34,628 bases of DNA from the NCBI GenBank assembly GCA_002296965.1, contig DBIW01000028.1, forward strand, positions 6,085 to 40,712. The letters run 5' to 3'. The stretch is from Treponema sp. UBA792. Its GTDB lineage: Bacteria; Spirochaetota; Spirochaetia; Treponematales; Treponemataceae. Position 1 is the first letter of the stretch. Every line of letters begins with the position of its first letter. Under the pieces are notes generated by a model. That model worked only from the letters and a program-made list of their open reading frames with translations, ran no database searches and was not told where the DNA came from. Both the position numbers and the translations under genes were made by a program. Shown piece after piece: positions 8,055-16,493 of this stretch.

Positions 8055-8114
8055 ATGAATTTTTCATTCCTACTTCTACTATCGGTTTCTCTTTTGGCAG
8101 ACGGCAGCAGATAG
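8055..8114 (+). CDS. leuL: Leucine-rich leader peptide of the leuA attenuator
   Basis: A 19-codon frame from ATG 8055 to TAG 8112-8114 encodes MNFSFLLLLSVSLLADGSR. Four consecutive Leu codons (CTA CTT CTA CTA, 8070-8081) are followed by two more at 8091-8096, so 6 of 19 residues are Leu. A terminator and then leuA follow. This is the arrangement of the enterobacterial leu operon leader: leucine starvation should stall the ribosome in the Leu block and favour transcription of leuA. The start codon lies 7 nt after a consensus -10 box, so translation presumably begins at the very 5' end of the mRNA. The symbol leuL is used by analogy only. The peptide also looks like a short hydrophobic segment, but the codon block, position and terminator favour the leader reading. 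Confidence 0.85.
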   Translation: MNFSFLLLLSVSLLADGSR

Positions 8115-8156
8115 GTAGGGTGTGTTCATTTAGGTTGTGATCAGATTTGACCTGTC
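8110..8156 (+). promoter_or_regulatory. Candidate antiterminator pairing of the leuA leader
   Basis: GATAGGT at 8110-8116 can pair with ACCTGTC at 8150-8156 (7 pairs, one G-U), which is the left arm of the terminator. The upstream strand overlaps the leader stop codon, so a ribosome that finishes the peptide would cover it and let the terminator form. A ribosome stalled at 8070-8081 would leave it free. This is read by eye and has not been folded. Confidence 0.5.
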
Positions 8157-8180
8157 GCGTTGCGGCGGGTCTTTTTTTTT
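8149..8180 (+). terminator. Attenuator terminator before leuA
   Basis: A 10-bp stem (8149-8158 with 8162-8171, two of the pairs G-U) closes a 3-nt loop and is followed by nine T (8172-8180). It lies between the Leu leader peptide and the leuA start at 8228, with no promoter-like sequence after it. Confidence 0.85.
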
Positions 8181-8227
8181 GTTCAGATAAATTTTGTGCC
8201 GCGGAATTTTCTGCGTTGGAGGTAAAT

Positions 8228-9907
8228 ATGAAAGTCAATGGAAAGTACAGGCCTTTTCCGCCTGTTCCAATCAAGAACAGGACATGGCCGGACCGGACAA
8301 TCACAAAAGCTCCGGTTTGGTGTTCGGTGGATCTCCGTGACGGAAATCAGGCTCTCGTGAATCCGATGGGAGTTGAGCAGAAACTTGAATTCTTTGATCT
8401 TCTTGTAAAAATCGGATTCAAGGAGATTGAGGTCGGTTTTCCGAGCGCATCCGACACCGAATTCAATTTTATGCGCAGATTAATCGAGGAGAATCATGTG
8501 CCGGACGATGTTACGCTTCAGGTTCTGTGTCAGGCGCGCGAGCACCTTGTAAAAAGGACGTTCGAGTCGCTCAAAGGCGTAAAAAAGGCGATTTTTCATA
8601 TCTACAATTCAACCTCGCCGGCGCAGCGCAAATACACGTTCGGAAAATCAAAGGATGAGATAAAGCAGATTGCGGTTGACGGTGTAAAATGCGTAAAAAA
8701 CTGCCTTGATTCCGTTGCCGGAACTGAAATCAGGCTTGAGTATTCGCCGGAAAGTTTTTCCAACACGGAAGTCGATTATGCGCTGGAAGTCTGCGAGGCC
8801 GTTATGAAGGAATGGGGCGCGACTGCCGAAAACAAAATCATTCTGAACCTTCCGACGACCGTAGAATGTGCCCTTCCGAATCAGTTTGCCGACCAGATAG
8901 AATATTTCTGCCAGAATATTTCCGCCCGCGACAGCTGCATTATCAGTCTGCACAATCACAATGACCGCGGAGAAGGTGTCGCTCAGTGTGAGCTTGGAAT
9001 TCTTGCCGGAGCGGACAGGGTGGAGGGAACGCTTTTCGGAAACGGCGAGCGGACCGGAAATCTTGATATTGTGAATGTCGCGCTGAATATGTACACGCAG
9101 GGCGTGGATCCGGAGCTGGATTTTTCGAACATCGAACATATTGCAAATGATTATATGCGCCTTACCGATATGCCGATTCATCCGCGCACGCCTTATGCCG
9201 GAGAGCTTGTCTTTACGGCATTCAGCGGTTCCCATCAGGACGCAATCCGCAAGGGAATGGCCGCGCGTATAAAGATGACGCCGGATTCAGCTTGGGATGT
9301 GCCGTATCTTCCGATAGATCCGCACGACATCGGCCGGCAGTACGAGGGAATCATCAGAATCAACAGCCAGAGCGGAAAGGGCGGCGCCGCGTATATTCTG
9401 GAGCACGATTTTGGAATCATGGCGCCAAAGGCAATGCATCCGGTTATCGGAGAGGTTGTCAAGGCCGCTGCGGATGCCGCTCAGAGGGAGCTTAAGCCGG
9501 CCGAGCTTTATGACGTTTTTGCGGAAAAATGGCTTAACACCAAATCTCCGCTTAATGTCATAGAAATATCGGAGCGTCATCTTGAGGGCGCGCGCGGTTC
9601 GGAAGGAACTGAACAGGTTGCGGGAATGGCGACTGTCGAATGGGAGGGCAAGCGTTATGCCATCGCCGCAAACGGAAACGGCCCGCTGGATGTGTTTGTC
9701 TCGGCGATGAGGCAGACTCCGGCACCGCGCTTCAACATAACTTCCTTTCATGAACATTCAATCGGTGAAGGTTCCGATACGCACGCCATGGCCTATGTCC
9801 AGATTACGCTTGAGGACGGAAAGCAGGTCTGGGGTGTCGGAAAAAGTTCCAATGTCGGACGCGCCGGTATCGCCGCCGTTGTCAGCGCGTTGAATTTTAA
9901 GGAATAG
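8228..9907 (+). CDS. leuA: 2-isopropylmalate synthase
   Basis: It condenses acetyl-CoA with 2-oxoisovalerate, the first committed step of leucine synthesis. At 559 residues it matches the longer LeuA form found in actinobacteria and yeast. Metal and active-site motifs of the HMGL-like TIM barrel are visible: DLRDGNQ at residues 35-41, HNHNDRG starting at His 242, and GNGERTGN at about 271-278. The LeuA regulatory dimerisation domain occupies roughly residues 430-559 and normally binds leucine for feedback inhibition. The ATG at 8228 is chosen because GGAGG (8218-8222) precedes it; the longer in-frame reading upstream runs through the terminator. No other leu gene is adjacent, and a strong terminator follows, so this is a single-gene unit under leucine attenuation. 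Confidence 0.94.
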   Translation: MKVNGKYRPFPPVPIKNRTWPDRTITKAPVWCSVDLRDGNQALVNPMGVEQKLEFFDLLVKIGFKEIEVGFPSASDTEFNFMRRLIEENHVPDDVTLQVLCQAREHLVKRTFESLKGVKKAIFHIYNSTSPAQRKYTFGKSKDEIKQIAVDGVKCVKNCLDSVAGTEIRLEYSPESFSNTEVDYALEVCEAVMKEWGATAENKIILNLPTTVECALPNQFADQIEYFCQNISARDSCIISLHNHNDRGEGVAQCELGILAGADRVEGTLFGNGERTGNLDIVNVALNMYTQGVDPELDFSNIEHIANDYMRLTDMPIHPRTPYAGELVFTAFSGSHQDAIRKGMAARIKMTPDSAWDVPYLPIDPHDIGRQYEGIIRINSQSGKGGAAYILEHDFGIMAPKAMHPVIGEVVKAAADAAQRELKPAELYDVFAEKWLNTKSPLNVIEISERHLEGARGSEGTEQVAGMATVEWEGKRYAIAANGNGPLDVFVSAMRQTPAPRFNITSFHEHSIGEGSDTHAMAYVQITLEDGKQVWGVGKSSNVGRAGIAAVVSALNFKE

Positions 9908-9920
9908 AATTCTGATTTGT

Positions 9921-9964
9921 CGCCCGCCTTTCGGAGAGTTCTGTGCGGCGGGCGGTTTTTTTTT
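9921..9964 (+). terminator. Terminator after leuA
   Basis: CGCCCGCC at 9921-9928 pairs with GGCGGGCG at 9947-9954, followed by one G and nine T (9956-9964). It is a clear intrinsic terminator 13 nt past the leuA stop. Confidence 0.9.
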
Positions 9965-10016
9965 GCAGTTCCGGTGTCTTTTCAAACTGTATTTTATAAT
10001 GTAATATTGCTTTATT

Positions 10017-11042
10017 ATGGAAGAAAATAAAGTGACCGAAAATTCCGGATTGGATGACGAAATCAGTCTGTTGGATCTTTTTGCCGTTCTGTGGCACCGC
10101 AAGGTCATGATAATTGTCATAACCCTGATTGCGATGGTCGGCGTGGTTGTATATTCAGTGGTCTCGCTGATGCTGCCGCCGGAAAAATCGTTCCTGCCGA
10201 ACAAATATACTCCGGAAGCCCAGATGCTGATAAATGACAGCAATTCCAACGGAAACAGCCTTTCCTCCGCGCTGAGTTCAAGCGGACTCGGAAGCCTTGC
10301 GAGTCTGGCCGGTGTGAATGTTCAGGGCGGCTCCTCAAACAGCGCCCTTGCCGGTTACCTTGTCCAGAGCAACACGATTCTTGATGCGGTTGTTGATAAA
10401 TTCGGACTGGTTGAGCGCTACAAGATAGAAAAATATCCAAGAACATCGAGCCGCACGGCCCTCAAAAAAATGCTGCTCTCTTCATTTGACGATGACACAG
10501 GCGTGTTCTCCGTAAAATTCACTGATACGGATCCGGAATTCGCAAGGGATGTGGTGAATTTTGTTGTCGATCTGCTTGAGGAGCGTTTTCTTGACATGGG
10601 AATCGACAAGAACAGGCTTTCCAAGGCAAACCTTGAGGCGAACATAAAGAATTCCTACGAGGAAATTCTGAAGCTCCAGAAGCAGATAACCGAAATCGAG
10701 CGTTCCGTGTCGAATGTCTATTCCGCGAACGGAACTCCTTCCATCGTGATGGACGCTTCCATGGTAAAGATGGAGCTTGAGGTTCAGGAAAAAATCTACG
10801 CCCAGCTCAAGGCGCAATACGAGATGCTCAAGGTCACAATGGCAAGCGAGCAGCCTGTTTTCCAGATTCTTGAGTATGCGGAAATTCCTGATCAGAAATC
10901 AGGTCCGAGCCGCGGAAAGCTTTGCATAATCGTCACATTCGCCGCCGGATTCATCTCCGTGTTCATCGCGTTCCTTATGAATGCGTTGGAAAACATAAAA
11001 AATGATCCGGAAGCGATGAAAAAACTTAAAGGAAATAAATGA
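10017..11042 (+). CDS. Wzz/chain-length-determinant family protein (polysaccharide co-polymerase)
   Basis: This inner-membrane protein is likely to set polysaccharide chain length or couple synthesis to export. The 341 residues show the family layout: a short cytoplasmic N-terminus, a transmembrane segment at about 31-52, a periplasmic domain with coiled-coil-prone helices at about 195-285, and a second transmembrane segment at about 301-321. A Pro-x-x-P-x-x-P-like element (EIPDQKSGPSRG) precedes the second segment. There is no C-terminal tyrosine kinase domain. The ATG has no Shine-Dalgarno sequence; weak -10-like boxes occur at 9995-10000 and 10002-10007. It overlaps the OPX gene by 4 bp, which implies translational coupling. 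No glycosyltransferases lie nearby. Confidence 0.85.
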   Translation: MEENKVTENSGLDDEISLLDLFAVLWHRKVMIIVITLIAMVGVVVYSVVSLMLPPEKSFLPNKYTPEAQMLINDSNSNGNSLSSALSSSGLGSLASLAGVNVQGGSSNSALAGYLVQSNTILDAVVDKFGLVERYKIEKYPRTSSRTALKKMLLSSFDDDTGVFSVKFTDTDPEFARDVVNFVVDLLEERFLDMGIDKNRLSKANLEANIKNSYEEILKLQKQITEIERSVSNVYSANGTPSIVMDASMVKMELEVQEKIYAQLKAQYEMLKVTMASEQPVFQILEYAEIPDQKSGPSRGKLCIIVTFAAGFISVFIAFLMNALENIKNDPEAMKKLKGNK

Positions 11043-12613
11043 TGCGGAAAATCACCTGTTTTTTTTGTGTTGGATTTTGTCTGTTCGGTCTTGCGGCTCA
11101 GACTGATTCGTCCAGGCGCGGACTTATGGCGGATTTTCAGAATGCGCAGAGCGCACAGAACAATCTTAGGAAACTCCAGAATTCTTCCGGAAAATCGGAT
11201 TCGAATTCTGATTCCGGCACGGAAGAATATGAATCGGTTCTTACAGCGGATATAATCGGTTCACCGCAGATGGCGATGGCCAACGCCGATTACATGGTTA
11301 CCGCCGGTGATATTTACACGCTCGGATATGCGGTTGGAACGAATGCCGTCACCTATACGATTGCCGTGGATTCATCCTATAGAATCAGAGTCGCGAATCT
11401 GGCGGTTCTTGACGGAAGCGGAAAAACATATACTGGTCTGCGCCGTCAGGTCGAGGAGATTGTCTCCAAAAACTACCCGATGAGCGGAGTTCAGTTTGCG
11501 CTGACTTCTCCTGCGGTTTTTACGGTGATTGTCAGCGGCGAGGTTAAAAATACTGCTGAACGCGAGGCGTGGGCGCTTACAAGGCTTTCTTCGGTTCTGG
11601 ATAAAATGCTTACACCGTATTCCTCGACAAGAAACATAGAGATAACAAGCGCATCCGGCAAAAAGAAGACCTATGACCTTTTTAAGGCGGCGCGTGACGG
11701 CGATATGAGCCAGAATCCTTATCTGAGACCGGGCGATGTGATTTCCGTTCCAAGAGCGGACCGCAAGGTTACTGTCGGCGGTGCGGTGGAGCGGCCCGGA
11801 ACTTACGAGCTGCTTGCCGGAGAAAATCTGACAAGCCTGCTTGATGTTTATGCCGGAGGACTTGTTCCTCAGGCCGACAGAAGCAGCGTGGAGCTTACGC
11901 GTATTATCGACGGAAACGACAGGAGCGGAACAAAATTGTATCTGAACTTGGATTCCTCTCCTGATTTTGAGCTTAAACCCTATGATAAAGTTGAGGTCTC
12001 CTCATTTTCCGATTTGAGGCCGGTCATGTTTGTTGAGGGAGCCGTGTATACTTCCGAAGATGACGGAACGGAACTTGAGACTTCCGCGCGCAAGGCCGTA
12101 AGATTTGAATCCGGTACAAACTATGCCTATTTTGTCAGAAAGAATTCGACCTGGTTCAGCACAACCAGTGATACGGAAAATGCGTATATAATAAGGCGCG
12201 GAGAGGTGATTCCTCTGAATCTGAACAAAATTCTGTACGATTCAGGTTACACCACGGAGCTTACCGTCGAGGCAGATGACGTGCTTAGGGTTCCGTTCAA
12301 GCAGTATTTTGTCTCCGTGGCAGGTTCGGTGAACAGTCCGGGGCGCTATCCGTATATTCCGGACAGAACTTATGAATACTATATCGGTCTTGCCGGCGGA
12401 TTCATAAAACTTCAGAACATGGGAAATTCGGTTGCGATTGTTGATATTGACGGTAAAAAACTTGGCACCACGGATGTGATTACGCCGGAATGTACTATTA
12501 CGGCAAAAACTAATTCTCCAGTGTACTATATTAATGTCTTTGCGCCGATTATAACCACCATTCTTACGGCGACATCGACGGTTCTTTCAATAATCGCATT
12601 TACGGCAAAATGA
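11039..12613 (+). CDS. Polysaccharide export protein with SLBB domains (OPX/Wza family)
   Basis: This is a probable outer-envelope exporter of a polysaccharide. The 524-residue protein starts with a Sec signal (hydrophobic 6-19, cleavage probably near LAAQ). A poly-export domain follows at about residues 78-170, introduced by YMVTAGDIYTLGY. At least two SLBB-like beta-grasp units can be seen, one at RKVTVGGAVERPGTYEL and one at YFVSVAGSVNSPGRYPY. The C-terminus is a hydrophobic helix (VFAPIITTILTATSTVLSII), which could be a membrane-spanning helix as in Wza. The start ATG overlaps the wzz stop in ATGA; a second ATG is the next codon. A run of eight T in codons 7-9 is a possible slippage site. 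A terminator lies 51 nt after the stop. Confidence 0.88.
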   Translation: MMRKITCFFCVGFCLFGLAAQTDSSRRGLMADFQNAQSAQNNLRKLQNSSGKSDSNSDSGTEEYESVLTADIIGSPQMAMANADYMVTAGDIYTLGYAVGTNAVTYTIAVDSSYRIRVANLAVLDGSGKTYTGLRRQVEEIVSKNYPMSGVQFALTSPAVFTVIVSGEVKNTAEREAWALTRLSSVLDKMLTPYSSTRNIEITSASGKKKTYDLFKAARDGDMSQNPYLRPGDVISVPRADRKVTVGGAVERPGTYELLAGENLTSLLDVYAGGLVPQADRSSVELTRIIDGNDRSGTKLYLNLDSSPDFELKPYDKVEVSSFSDLRPVMFVEGAVYTSEDDGTELETSARKAVRFESGTNYAYFVRKNSTWFSTTSDTENAYIIRRGEVIPLNLNKILYDSGYTTELTVEADDVLRVPFKQYFVSVAGSVNSPGRYPYIPDRTYEYYIGLAGGFIKLQNMGNSVAIVDIDGKKLGTTDVITPECTITAKTNSPVYYINVFAPIITTILTATSTVLSIIAFTAK

Positions 12614-12663
12614 TTTGCATTATTGATAAGTCCAAGAAGCTCTGACTTCTGTTTTCCTGCGTC

Positions 12664-12706
12664 AACACCTGAAATTTTGTAACGAAATTTCAGGTGTTAT
12701 ATTTTT
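12664..12706 (+). terminator. Terminator after the OPX gene
   Basis: A 14-bp perfect stem (12664-12677 with 12685-12698) with a 7-nt loop is followed by a T-rich stretch. It separates the polysaccharide genes from the DUF4353 gene. Confidence 0.75.
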
Positions 12707-12741
12707 AATATATAACAATTTTTTATAAAGGCGGGAAAAAT

Positions 12742-14784
12742 ATGAAGAAAATCAAGACTTTTACAGAATGTCTTTTTGGGGCATTTTTATTGGGTTGTTT
12801 GGCTTTTGCGGGATGCAGTTTTTCCGACGGTTCCGGCTCTGATTCCAGCGGAAGCGGAATTCCGTCGGGAAGCGGTGGCTCGTCTTCCGGCTCGGTTGAG
12901 ACAGCGACAACTGTAACTTCTGAAATCACTTCTTTCAATTCATCGGACGAAATCGACATAACTTCCTGGCCGAATTCTTATTCTCCGAACTCTTCTTCAC
13001 GAAACATAATCACAGACGCGGCGGCTTACGAAAGCGTTGCTTTTGGCGGAACTTTATACATCGATTTGAGCAAACTTCAAGTTTCTGTAGACAATTCAAC
13101 CTGGACTTCTTTGGCTGATGGCGGAGAATCTGCAACTGTAACTTTGGATTCGGTTCAAATTACTGCGAATATTTCAGACGGCGTTCTTTATATCGATTCA
13201 TCTTCTTACAAATCAAACTTGAAATTCGACATAACAGGAACTGCGGAAAAAGGCGCGCTGAACATTTCTTCACATAAAAAAGGAACGGTCGCGCTTTATC
13301 TTCACGACGTGGCAATCGCTTCAAGCGGAAATTATCCCTGCATAAACGTTGACGCAAAATCGACGGTTTATCTTGTGGTGGAAGGCGAAAACTCGCTCAC
13401 AGACGGCAGAAAATACGGAACCGGCTACAGCTCGGAAGAAGGAACGGATTATTATTCAAACGGTTTTTCTGGAACAAAAGCTGACGATGCGGAACTTACT
13501 GCGAGCTGGGCAAAGGGCGACAAGACAAAAGGCTCAATTTATGCGAAAGGCGCGCTCTTGATTTCTGGAAGCGGCTCGCTCACCTTGAACGAGGGCTACA
13601 AGCACGGAATTTATTCAAAGGACTATATCAGAATTTTCGGCGGAACATTAAACGTGAACACAAGCGGACGGAACGCAATCCAAAGCGTGAACGGCTTTGT
13701 AATGGACTCAGGCGAAATCACAATCAGCGGAACCGGCGCGAACACGAACAATCAGAGCCGAGGAATCATTGTTGAGGGAGCGGAAGACGAGGACAATCCG
13801 GGCGAAGGATTTATCGTCATAAACGGAGGAAAAATTACTTCTTCAACTGTTGGAAAAGGAATTTCGGCAAAATGGGATTATGAGGACGACGTGGAAACTG
13901 AAGACACAAGCGACGATCCGTATCCTTACGTTCTGATTAAAGGCGGAGAGATCAGCATAACGACGACCGGAACTCCGGCTGACGAGTCAAGTTCTGCTTA
14001 CACATTTACAGATGCGGACGGCGTTACGGTAAGCGAGACGACAAAACTCAGCCCGGAAGGAATCGAGGGAAAGCAGGCGGTCTTTATCTCAGGCGGAATT
14101 TTAAGCTTGAACTGCACGGACGACTGCATCAACGCAAGCCGCGACGATTCAGGCTACGCAGGGCAAGTCGTAATCAGCGGCGGAAACATTTATGCGAATT
14201 CTTCCTCAAACGACGCGATTGACTCAAACGGAACGCTTACTATAAACGGCGGCGTAATTGTGGCTTTGACGGCAAAAACTCCAGAATGCGCGTTCGACTG
14301 CGACGAGAACACTTTTGCAATTACAGGCGGACTTTTGGTAGGAGTTGGAACGAGCAACTATTCAAAGCCGACTTCAAGCGCATGTACGCAAAGTACAGTC
14401 GTTCTTTCCGGAAATTATTTTGGCGCGGGCGGAACAACTTTCGCCGTTGAAGATTCAAGCGGAAACGCGGCTTTTGCGTTTGCAATTCCGTCTGTGTTCG
14501 GAACAAGCGCAAGTTCGCAATATATAATGGTTCTTTCCTCGCCTGAAATTGTGGCGGGTGCAACATACAAAGCCGTGAGCGGAGTTACAGCAAGCGGCGG
14601 AAGCACGTTCAATAATCTTTATGTTGAATTGCCGGACGTTTCAGGCGGCACAACAACCGCAAGCGACATTGCGACAACAACTTCCAGCTACGTTTACACA
14701 AAAACAAGCGGAACGACCGGCGGAGCAATGGAAGGAACACATCCGAATCCGGGACCGGGCGGAAACGGCGGCGGAAGAATGTAA
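12742..14784 (+). CDS. DUF4353 carbohydrate-binding-domain-like lipoprotein
   Basis: This is a 680-residue exported lipoprotein: a positively charged N-terminus, a hydrophobic segment and a lipobox ending at Cys 25 (LAFAGC), followed by a Ser/Gly-rich linker. From about residue 110 to 620 there are repeated Gly/Ser/Thr strand-turn units (VVISGGNIYANSSSNDAIDSNG and similar), the parallel beta-helix pattern of the DUF4353 'carbohydrate-binding' family. The C-terminus is Gly/Pro-rich (GPGGNGGGRM). The ligand is unknown to me. GGCGGG at 12731-12736 can serve as ribosome binding site. By eye it uses more TTG/CTC for Leu and more AAC/GCG than its neighbours, which could reflect transfer or the repetitive protein. 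It sits alone between a terminator and the SDR promoter. Confidence 0.8.
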   Translation: MKKIKTFTECLFGAFLLGCLAFAGCSFSDGSGSDSSGSGIPSGSGGSSSGSVETATTVTSEITSFNSSDEIDITSWPNSYSPNSSSRNIITDAAAYESVAFGGTLYIDLSKLQVSVDNSTWTSLADGGESATVTLDSVQITANISDGVLYIDSSSYKSNLKFDITGTAEKGALNISSHKKGTVALYLHDVAIASSGNYPCINVDAKSTVYLVVEGENSLTDGRKYGTGYSSEEGTDYYSNGFSGTKADDAELTASWAKGDKTKGSIYAKGALLISGSGSLTLNEGYKHGIYSKDYIRIFGGTLNVNTSGRNAIQSVNGFVMDSGEITISGTGANTNNQSRGIIVEGAEDEDNPGEGFIVINGGKITSSTVGKGISAKWDYEDDVETEDTSDDPYPYVLIKGGEISITTTGTPADESSSAYTFTDADGVTVSETTKLSPEGIEGKQAVFISGGILSLNCTDDCINASRDDSGYAGQVVISGGNIYANSSSNDAIDSNGTLTINGGVIVALTAKTPECAFDCDENTFAITGGLLVGVGTSNYSKPTSSACTQSTVVLSGNYFGAGGTTFAVEDSSGNAAFAFAIPSVFGTSASSQYIMVLSSPEIVAGATYKAVSGVTASGGSTFNNLYVELPDVSGGTTTASDIATTTSSYVYTKTSGTTGGAMEGTHPNPGPGGNGGGRM

Positions 14785-14843
14785 TTTTCCTGCATGATGG
14801 CCTGTTCCGCCGGAGATTGTATTACTGATTCACGCGGAAAAAC

Positions 14844-14872
14844 TTGTTCTCCGTTCATTTTGGCGGTATATT
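14844..14872 (+). promoter_or_regulatory. Promoter of the SDR gene (TTGTTC-17-TATATT)
   Basis: TTGTTC at 14844-14849 and TATATT at 14867-14872 are 17 nt apart. The ATG at 14893 follows after a short leader carrying an AGGAGA site, so this gene has a conventional start. Confidence 0.55.
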
Positions 14873-14892
14873 TTTAATAAACAGGAGAAATT

Positions 14893-15693
14893 ATGGGATT
14901 TTTGAAGGATAAAGTCGCAATTATAACCGGCGGCGGAAAAGCTGTTTTGAGCGACGGAAGCTGCGGGTCAATCGGTTACGGAATTGCAACTGCTTATGCA
15001 AAAGAAGGCGCGAACCTTGTACTGACGGGACGAAATCTGCAGAAGCTGAATGATGCGAAATCGGATTTGGAGTCAAAATACGGAATCAAGGTTCTTGCGG
15101 TTCAGGCTGATGTGAATGCCGGCGCAGACAACGAATCTGTCGTGAGCGGCGTTGTAAAGCAGGCTGTTGATACGTTCGGCAGAATCGATGTTCTTATCAA
15201 CAATGCACAGGCTTCGGCTTCCGGCGTTACGCTTGCGGAGCACACAACCGACCAGTTCAATCTGGCTCTTTATTCAGGACTGTACGCGGCGTTCTACTAT
15301 ATGAAGGCATGCTATCCTTACCTGAAAGAATCAAAAGGTTCGGTGATAAATTTCGCCTCAGGCGCGGGACTTTTCGGAAACTACGGACAGTGCGCTTATG
15401 CCGCCGCAAAAGAAGGAATCCGCGGACTTTCGCGCGTCGCCGCAACGGAATGGGCGGCGGACGGAATCAACGTGAACATAGTCTGTCCGCTTGCCTGGAC
15501 CGCCCAGCTTGAGAAATTCCAGCAGGCGTATCCGGACGCATTCAAGGCGAATGTGAAAACTCCTCCGATGGGACATTTTGGCGATGTAGAAAAAGAAATC
15601 GGTCGGGTCTGCGTTCAGCTTGCCTCGCCGGACTTCAAATACATGAGCGGCGAGACAATCACGCTTGAAGGCGGAATGGGCCAGCGACCGTAG
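14893..15693 (+). CDS. Short-chain dehydrogenase/reductase (SDR)
   Basis: This is an NAD(P)-dependent oxidoreductase of 266 residues with a complete SDR core. The nucleotide site is TGGG...SIGYGIA, with about eight extra residues (KAVLSDGS) inserted into the usual TGxxxGxG loop. Downstream are the structural NNAQ motif, the catalytic Ser at about 156 (FASGAG) and YAAAK with Tyr 169 and Lys 173. The C-terminus ends in the common SGETITLEGGMGQRP form. It resembles FabG-type reductases, but the substrate cannot be inferred. An AGGAGA site precedes the ATG. It stands alone and converges with the methyltransferase gene, 23 nt away, with no clear terminator between them. Confidence 0.85.
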   Translation: MGFLKDKVAIITGGGKAVLSDGSCGSIGYGIATAYAKEGANLVLTGRNLQKLNDAKSDLESKYGIKVLAVQADVNAGADNESVVSGVVKQAVDTFGRIDVLINNAQASASGVTLAEHTTDQFNLALYSGLYAAFYYMKACYPYLKESKGSVINFASGAGLFGNYGQCAYAAAKEGIRGLSRVAATEWAADGINVNIVCPLAWTAQLEKFQQAYPDAFKANVKTPPMGHFGDVEKEIGRVCVQLASPDFKYMSGETITLEGGMGQRP

Positions 15694-15716
15694 AATCCGT
15701 TTTGCCGGCAGGAATG

Positions 15717-16487
15717 TTACATCATTTCGTAGAAAATAATAGATGAGGCCTGGGCAACGTTCAGGCTGTCTATTATCGGCGATTTTTTTCCCTCGTTCAT
15801 GCCGGCGAATGGAATTATAACCAGCTCATCGCAGTTCTTTTTTATTATGTCCGAAATTCCGTTTTCCTCGTTTCCCAGCACTACCATCATCGGTTTTCCG
15901 TCCGTCCTGATTTTTCTGAGTGCAGAAACCGTTTTTTTTGCATCGAGCGATGTTCCTATTACGCTCATTTTTCCTTTTACCGCTTCAATCAGACGGACTG
16001 ATGAGCGGACGGAATAAATCTTCACAAATTCCATTCCGCCTTCGGCGACACGGTATGAACTTGTGGTGATTGTGCTTTGCGCCTCGTCTGTCGGAATCAC
16101 GATGTTCTTTATTCCGAAAAAGGCCGCGCTTCTTACAATCGCACCGAAATTGTTGGCGTTTCCGATTCTGTCGAGAAGAACGGCATTCTGTTTCTCCTCA
16201 ATCCATTTTTCCGTTATGTCCGAGTCTATCGGGGTGATTTCCGGTGTCTCAATCATTGCGACAACACCCTGGTGGTGTACGCTTCCGCAGAGCCGCTCAA
16301 GATCGGCGGCCTCAACCTTGTTGTATATTCCGTGGTTCTGGGCAAGTTTCTTGCAGAGTCCTCCGAAGCGTGGCGCCACCTCCTCCGTAAAGTAAAGGCG
16401 GACTATTTTTTCCGGATGTGTTTTCTCAAGTTTTTTTACAGCTGCAAATCCGCATACGGCAAGTTCATTTCTCTGTTTGTTCTTCAT
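15717..16487 (-). CDS. SpoU/TrmH-family RNA 2'-O-methyltransferase
   Basis: It transfers a methyl group from S-adenosylmethionine to a ribose 2'-OH in rRNA or tRNA. The 256-residue protein has an N-terminal substrate-binding domain (residues 1 to about 75) and the SPOUT knot with its three motifs: DRIGNANNFGAIVRSA at about 101-116, LGNEENGIS, and PIIDSLNVAQASSI near the C-terminus. The long N-terminal domain is RlmB-like, so an rRNA target is likely but unproven. The ATG has no Shine-Dalgarno sequence and lies 6 nt after a TATATT box, so a leaderless mRNA is predicted. It is divergent from the DUF4097 gene. Confidence 0.9.
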   Translation of the reverse strand: MKNKQRNELAVCGFAAVKKLEKTHPEKIVRLYFTEEVAPRFGGLCKKLAQNHGIYNKVEAADLERLCGSVHHQGVVAMIETPEITPIDSDITEKWIEEKQNAVLLDRIGNANNFGAIVRSAAFFGIKNIVIPTDEAQSTITTSSYRVAEGGMEFVKIYSVRSSVRLIEAVKGKMSVIGTSLDAKKTVSALRKIRTDGKPMMVVLGNEENGISDIIKKNCDELVIIPFAGMNEGKKSPIIDSLNVAQASSIIFYEMM

Positions 16488-16493
16488 TTTTAC

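Noticed and set aside
8147..8227. N-terminal extension of leuA
   Set aside because: The extension is the terminator and T run read as protein; ATG 8228 has a GGAGG site.
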